NCBI GenBank assembly: GCA_900553865.1
Contig: USFC01000067.1
Location: 1 to 8,272 of the forward strand
Reading direction: 5' to 3'
Source: an uncultured Clostridium sp.
GTDB lineage: Bacteria > Bacillota > Clostridia > TANB77 > CAG-508
DNA: 8,272 bases
Program-made: the position numbers and the translations under genes
The notes under the pieces: model-generated
What the model was told of the DNA's origin: nothing
The model's database searches: none
Seen by the model: only the letters and a program-made list of their open reading frames with translations
Shown here: positions 5,048 to 8,272 of the stretch, one piece after another
Layout: every line of letters begins with the position of its first letter
How positions within the stretch are numbered: position 1 is the stretch's first letter

Positions 5048-5413
5048 ATGGCTCGTATAGCAGGAGTAGATTTACCTAGAGAAAAAAGAGTAGAAGTTGG
5101 ACTAACATATATATATGGAATTGGACTAGCAACTTCTCAAAAAATATTAAAAGAAGCTGGTGTAAATCCAGATACAAGAGTTAAAGATTTAACAGCAGAG
5201 CAAGAACAAGCAATAAGAAAAGCAATGGAAGGTATTACAGTTGAAGGTGACTTAAGAAGAGAAGTTGCTTTAAATATTAAAAGACTTACAGAAATCGGTT
5301 GCTACAGAGGATTAAGACATAGAAGAGGTCTTCCTGTAAGAGGACAAAGAACAAAAACTAATGCTCGTACAAGAAAAGGACCAAGAAAATTAGTAAGTAA
5401 AAGCAAAAAATAA
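5048..5413 (+). CDS. rpsM: 30S ribosomal protein S13
   Basis: S13 lies in the head of the small subunit, contacts the P-site tRNA and forms intersubunit bridges with the 50S subunit. The 121-residue product matches the normal length. The N-terminal helix-two-turn-helix part (MARIAGVDLPREKRVEVGL, YGIG) is followed by a middle helical region and the basic C-terminal tail with the family signature RGLRHRRGLPVRGQRTKTNA and TRKGPRK. GGAGGTG at 5031-5037 precedes ATG 5048 by 10 nt. It begins the alpha-operon core (rpsM-rpsK-rpsD-rpoA-rplQ) and has the longest untranslated spacer of the window before it. Confidence 0.98.
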   Translation: MARIAGVDLPREKRVEVGLTYIYGIGLATSQKILKEAGVNPDTRVKDLTAEQEQAIRKAMEGITVEGDLRREVALNIKRLTEIGCYRGLRHRRGLPVRGQRTKTNARTRKGPRKLVSKSKK

Positions 5414-5426
5414 AACGAGGAGAACA

Positions 5427-5491
5427 CTGTAGCTAGTTTTTAGTATTAATTTACAAGAATTAAGTAAAGAAAAACAAAATAAGTAGCACAG
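5427..5491 (+). promoter_or_regulatory. Structured RNA element between rpsM and rpsK
   Basis: CTGT-A-GCTA (5427-5435, A5431 bulged) pairs with TAGCACAG (5484-5491); GTTTTT (5436-5441) pairs with AAAAAC (5470-5475), with 5476-5483 unpaired on the 3' side; TTAATT (5446-5451) pairs with AATTAA (5458-5463) around a 6-nt loop. About 20 pairs in all, with the two G/C-containing steps in the outer stem. No T-run follows. The spacer 5414-5525 has no gene. Confidence 0.5.
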
Positions 5492-5525
5492 AGTCCACTG
5501 ACATATAATTAAGGAGGTAAAACAA

Positions 5526-5924
5526 ATGGCAAAGCCTGTAACAAAAAGAACAACAACTAGAAGAAGAGATAGAAAAAATATTGAAAAAGGTATGGCTCAT
5601 ATTCATTCTAGCTTTAACAATACAATAGTTACAATTACTGATGTTCAAGGAAATGCAATTTCTTGGGCAAGTGCCGGAGAATTAGGATTCAAAGGTTCAA
5701 GAAAAAGTACACCATTTGCAGCAGGAGAAGCTGCAGAAACAGCTGCTAAAGCAGCAATGGAACATGGTTTAAAATCAGTTGAAGTATTTGTAAAAGGACC
5801 TGGTTCAGGACGTGAAGCAGCAATCCGTTCATTACAAGCAGCTGGATTAGAAATTAGTAGCATTAAAGATGTTACACCAATTCCACACAATGGTTGTAGA
5901 CCACCAAAAAGAAGAAGAGTATAA
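5526..5924 (+). CDS. rpsK: 30S ribosomal protein S11
   Basis: S11 forms part of the platform of the small subunit, next to the mRNA exit and the E site. The product is 132 residues, typical for Bacillota. It begins with a basic tail (MAKPVTKRTTTRRRDRKNIE), then GMAHIHSSFNNTIVTITD, WASAGELGFKGSRKSTPFAA, and ends with the diagnostic VKGPGSGREAAIRSLQAAG, ISSIKDVTPIPHNGCRPPK and a terminal RRRV. AAGGAGG (5511-5517) lies 8 nt before ATG 5526. The gene after it, rpsD, follows at only 25 nt, so from here onward the operon returns to compact spacing. Confidence 0.98.
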   Translation: MAKPVTKRTTTRRRDRKNIEKGMAHIHSSFNNTIVTITDVQGNAISWASAGELGFKGSRKSTPFAAGEAAETAAKAAMEHGLKSVEVFVKGPGSGREAAIRSLQAAGLEISSIKDVTPIPHNGCRPPKRRRV

Positions 5925-5949
5925 AAATAATTAAGGAGGAAATATAGAA

Positions 5950-6576
5950 ATGGCAAGATATAAAGACGAACAATGCCGTATTTGCCGTAGAGAAGGACAA
6001 AAGTTATTCTTAAAAGGTTCAAGATGTTATACAGATAAATGCAGTATTTCAAGAAGAAATTATGCTCCTGGACAAAATGGACAAAAAAAGAAAAAACTTT
6101 CTGAATATGGTACTCAATTAAGAGAAAAACAAAAAACAAAAGCATTCTATGGAGTTAGTGAAAAACAATTTAGAAGATATTTTGATATGGCTTCTAAAAC
6201 AAAAGGTAAAACAGGTGAAGTTTTACTACAATTATTAGAGAGCAGATTAGATAACGTAGTATATAGATTAGGTTATGGAAGCTCAAGAGCTCAAGCTAGA
6301 ATGTTAGTAACACACGGAACTTTTGAAGTAAATGGACATAAAGTAGATATTCCATCTTACTTAGTAAAAGCAGGAGATGTTATTTCTGTTAGAGAAAACA
6401 GAAAAGATAATGGAGCAATAAAATTAAATGTAGAAGAAAATGCAGCAAGACCTGTTCCAGAATGGTTAGAAAAGGATGTTGAAAAATTAAGTGGTAAAGT
6501 AGTAAGATTAGCAGCTAGAGCTGATGTTGACCTACCAGTAGAAGAACATTTAATAGTAGAGCTTTACTCTAAATAA
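5950..6576 (+). CDS. rpsD: 30S ribosomal protein S4, four-cysteine zinc form
   Basis: S4 is a primary 16S rRNA binder that nucleates small-subunit assembly and helps shape the mRNA entry site; in several bacteria it also represses its own mRNA. The 208-residue product has an N-terminal zinc site with C9, C12, C26 and C31 (CX2C-X13-CX4C), as known for the zinc-binding S4 family, then YAPGQNGQ (39-45) and the S4 RNA-binding domain at about 98-160 (LESRLDNVVYRLGYGSSRAQ, HGTFEVNGHKV). AAGGAGG (5933-5939) is 10 nt before the ATG. Location between rpsK and rpoA is the clostridial and proteobacterial arrangement; Bacilli generally carry rpsD elsewhere. It is the natural candidate ligand for the leader RNAs upstream. 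Confidence 0.98.
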   Translation: MARYKDEQCRICRREGQKLFLKGSRCYTDKCSISRRNYAPGQNGQKKKKLSEYGTQLREKQKTKAFYGVSEKQFRRYFDMASKTKGKTGEVLLQLLESRLDNVVYRLGYGSSRAQARMLVTHGTFEVNGHKVDIPSYLVKAGDVISVRENRKDNGAIKLNVEENAARPVPEWLEKDVEKLSGKVVRLAARADVDLPVEEHLIVELYSK

Positions 6577-6587
6577 TAACTAGAAGT

Positions 6588-6607
6588 TAGAAAATTAGAA
6601 TTTTCTA
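6588..6607 (+). other. Perfect 8-bp hairpin in the rpsD-rpoA spacer
   Basis: TAGAAAAT (6588-6595) pairs perfectly with ATTTTCTA (6600-6607) around TAGA. It ends 7 nt before the rpoA ribosome binding site (AGGAGG 6615-6620). There is no T-run, so it is not a terminator; an RNA processing or transcript-stability role is possible. In AT-rich sequence such a stem is only modestly significant. Confidence 0.35.
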
Positions 6608-6625
6608 TGTAAATAGGAGGTAAAA

Positions 6626-7573
6626 ATGATAGAATTTGAAAGGCCAAATATTAAATGCTTAGAAATAGATAATGAAACAAACTATGCAAAATTTGTTTGT
6701 GAACCATTAGAGCGTGGTTATGGAGTAACAATAGGGAACTCATTAAGAAGAATCCTACTTTCTTCATTACCAGGCGCTGCAATAACAAGTGTAAAAATAG
6801 AAGGTGTAGTACATGAGTTTTCTACAATAGCAAATGTTGTAGAAGATGTACCAGAAATTATAGTAAACTTAAAAATGGTAAGACTAAAACTTCATGCAAA
6901 TGAAGAAAGAACAATTCGTATAGACGTAAAAGGTGAAGGAGAAGTAACAGCTGGCGACATAATTACAGATGAAGGTGTAGAAGTATTAAATCCAGACTTA
7001 CATATTGCTACTTTATCAGAAGGAGCACATCTTCAAATGGAAATGACTGTTGCAATGGGAAGAGGTTACAACTCAGCAGAAAAAAATAAAAAAGACAATC
7101 AACCTTTAGGAGTATTACCAATAGACTCTATATTTACACCAGTTAAGAAAGTAAATTATGCAGTAGAAAACACAAGAGTTGGTCAAAACATAGATTTTGA
7201 TAAATTAACAATTGAATTATGGACAGACGGAAGCTTAGCTCCATATGAAGCATTAAGCTTAGCAGCTAAAGTAATGACAAGCCATTTAGAGCTATTTATA
7301 GACTTATCAGAAGCAACTAAAAATACTCAAGTTATGATAGAAAAAGAAGAAGATAAGAAAGAAAAAGTTTTAGAAATGTCAATTGAAGATTTAGAACTAT
7401 CTGTAAGATCATTTAATTGTCTAAAAAGAGCTGGTATTTCAACAGTAGAAGACATTACAAATATGACAGAAGCTGAAATGATGAAAGTAAGAAACTTAGG
7501 TAAAAAATCATTAGATGAAGTAACTTATAAATTACATTCATTAGGTTTAGATTTTGCTCAAGAAGAGGAATAA
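6626..7573 (+). CDS. rpoA: DNA-directed RNA polymerase subunit alpha
   Basis: The alpha dimer is the assembly platform of RNA polymerase and its C-terminal domain contacts UP elements and activators. The 315-residue length is normal for Bacillota. The N-terminal assembly/dimerisation domain covers about 1-230: GYGVTIGNSLRRILLSSLPG (31-50), VHEFSTIANVVEDVPEIIVN (62-81) and DGSLAPYEALSLAAK (201-215). A charged linker (about 232-249, rich in K and E) leads to the C-terminal domain at 250-310, with the DNA-contact arginine R261 in ELSVRSFNCLKRAGI and the helix-hairpin-helix VRNLGKKSLDEV. AGGAGG (6615-6620) precedes ATG 6626 by 5 nt. The gene ends in tandem TAA TAA. Confidence 0.98.
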   Translation: MIEFERPNIKCLEIDNETNYAKFVCEPLERGYGVTIGNSLRRILLSSLPGAAITSVKIEGVVHEFSTIANVVEDVPEIIVNLKMVRLKLHANEERTIRIDVKGEGEVTAGDIITDEGVEVLNPDLHIATLSEGAHLQMEMTVAMGRGYNSAEKNKKDNQPLGVLPIDSIFTPVKKVNYAVENTRVGQNIDFDKLTIELWTDGSLAPYEALSLAAKVMTSHLELFIDLSEATKNTQVMIEKEEDKKEKVLEMSIEDLELSVRSFNCLKRAGISTVEDITNMTEAEMMKVRNLGKKSLDEVTYKLHSLGLDFAQEEE

Positions 7574-7608
7574 TAATATAAAATTCAAGAAAGAGGAGGA
7601 AAAATACA

Positions 7609-8133
7609 GTGGCAACAAATAGAAAATTAGGTAGAACAACTGATATTCGTGTAGCAATGTTAAAAACAGGATTAACAGACTTAATCTTACATGGAAAAAT
7701 TGAAACCACAGAAGCAAGAGCCAAAGAATTAAAATCAATGGCTGATAGCATAATTTCCTTAGCAGTTAAAGAAAAAGATAATTTTGAAATGGTAGACGTA
7801 AAAGTTGTAAAAGCAAAATTAGATAGCAAAGGAAATAAAGAAACAGAACTTGTAAAAAGCAAAAATGGTAAAGAATATTTAAGAGTTGTAAAAGAAGAAA
7901 AAATAGAAAAAAGACAAAAAGACATGCCATCAAGATTAAATGCAAGAAGAAAAATGATGAGAATGTTAAACAAAGTCAAAGATGAAAACGGAAATAATGT
8001 AGATTTACCAGCAAAATTATTTGGAGAAATAGCTACAAAATACGAAGGTAGAGTTGGTGGATATACACGTATCATCAAAGCTGGACCACGTAGAGGAGAT
8101 GCAGCAGAAGTTGTAATTTTACAATTAGTTTAA
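7609..8133 (+). CDS. rplQ: 50S ribosomal protein L17 with about 50-residue internal insertion
   Basis: L17 lies near the polypeptide exit tunnel on the back of the large subunit. The start is GTG 7609, preceded by AGAGGAGGA (7592-7600). Family hallmarks are at both ends: RKLGRTTDIRVAML (5-18), KIETTEARAKELKSM (30-44), and IATKYEGRVGGYTRI, then KAGPRRGDAAEVVI (141-170). The product has 174 residues, while most L17 proteins have about 112-130. The excess lies between K54 and the conserved RLNARR (109-114): roughly residues 55-107, a lysine/glutamate-rich stretch with KLDSKGNKETELVKSKNGKE. Reading frame is continuous and codon use matches the neighbours, so this is a genuine insertion rather than a frameshift. 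I recall similarly long forms in some gut Clostridia but cannot check. It is the last gene of the unit. Confidence 0.96.
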   Translation: MATNRKLGRTTDIRVAMLKTGLTDLILHGKIETTEARAKELKSMADSIISLAVKEKDNFEMVDVKVVKAKLDSKGNKETELVKSKNGKEYLRVVKEEKIEKRQKDMPSRLNARRKMMRMLNKVKDENGNNVDLPAKLFGEIATKYEGRVGGYTRIIKAGPRRGDAAEVVILQLV

Positions 8134-8149
8134 TATATATAATAAATAA

Positions 8150-8199
8150 AAAAGAACTTAGATTTATATTTTAAATATAAAAACTAAGTCTTTTTTTTT
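8150..8199 (+). terminator. Strong intrinsic terminator after rplQ
   Basis: ACTTAG (8156-8161) pairs with CTAAGT (8184-8189), and TTTATATT (8163-8170) with AATATAAA (8174-8181), with a 3-nt loop and a small 1x2 internal loop. The outer AAAAG (8150-8154) can add pairs with CTTTT (8190-8194). The stem is followed by a run of nine T at 8191-8199. It closes the infA-rplQ transcript. Confidence 0.92.
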
Positions 8200-8272
8200 G
8201 CTTTTTGAATATAACAAAATTTATTGTAAATAATATTTCTAAGAAGGCAAAAAAGCTATTTGTTAGCTAAAA
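8200..8272. other. Non-coding tail after the operon
   Basis: AT-rich sequence with no ORF, ribosome binding site or convincing promoter. A small AGCTA/TAGCT hairpin lies at about 8254-8268 and is probably chance. The next gene begins beyond the window. Confidence 0.5.

Noticed and set aside
7455..8078. 207-codon reverse-strand ORF opposite rpoA/rplQ
   Set aside because: It runs opposite two certain ribosomal operon genes, lacks a credible ribosome binding site, and encodes a low-complexity F/L/S-rich product typical of the complement of AT-rich, lysine-rich genes. The same applies to other reverse ORFs such as 5645-6145, 1446-1985 and 1-471.

Overview
This window is the distal end of the bacterial S10-spc-alpha ribosomal protein cluster, all on the + strand. 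It holds 13 protein genes: rplR (3' end only), rpsE, rplO, secY, adk, map, infA, rpmJ, rpsM, rpsK, rpsD, rpoA and rplQ. The DNA is strongly AT-rich by eye, ribosome binding sites are GGAGG-type, arginine is mostly AGA, and starts are ATG, GTG (rpsE, rplQ) and TTG (secY). Protein sequences look like Bacillota. A four-cysteine S4 gene placed between rpsK and rpoA points to Clostridia rather than Bacilli, where rpsD usually lies elsewhere. I cannot name a genus; an AT-rich, possibly gut-associated clostridial lineage is my best guess.

Layout. Positions 1-2427 (rplR-rpsE-rplO-secY) are tightly packed and end the spc-type unit. The rpmD (L30) gene normally found between rpsE and rplO is absent. 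Two hairpins follow secY, the second a convincing terminator. adk (2610-3272) has its own promoter. A second hairpin terminator overlaps an extended -10 promoter that serves map (3418-4188). A near-consensus sigmaA promoter lies in the last codons of map and should start a separate transcript infA-rpmJ-rpsM-rpsK-rpsD-rpoA-rplQ, closed by a strong terminator at 8150-8199. The genes therefore sit in the classical order but appear to be split into four transcription units.

The least ordinary part is 4189-5525. Instead of the usual short spacers, infA, rpmJ, rpsM and rpsK are each preceded by 112-205 nt of non-coding sequence, and each spacer contains a different, well-paired hairpin. Two can be drawn with an alternative pairing that masks the next Shine-Dalgarno, and one has a loop able to invade its own stem. 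They share no obvious sequence, so they are not copies of a repeat. I interpret them as candidate cis-acting ribosomal-protein or initiation-factor leader RNAs; the ligand is unknown and S4 is only the most natural first guess for the element before rpsM.

Other points of interest are an L17 with a roughly 50-residue internal insertion, an adenylate kinase whose zinc knuckle is CX4C rather than CX2C, a methionine aminopeptidase with a small loop insertion, and the absence of TGA among 13 stop codons. Together the genes supply ribosomal proteins, the SecYEG channel subunit, initiation factor IF1, nascent-chain methionine removal, nucleotide homeostasis and the RNA polymerase alpha subunit. I see no mobile element, CRISPR array, tRNA or rRNA.
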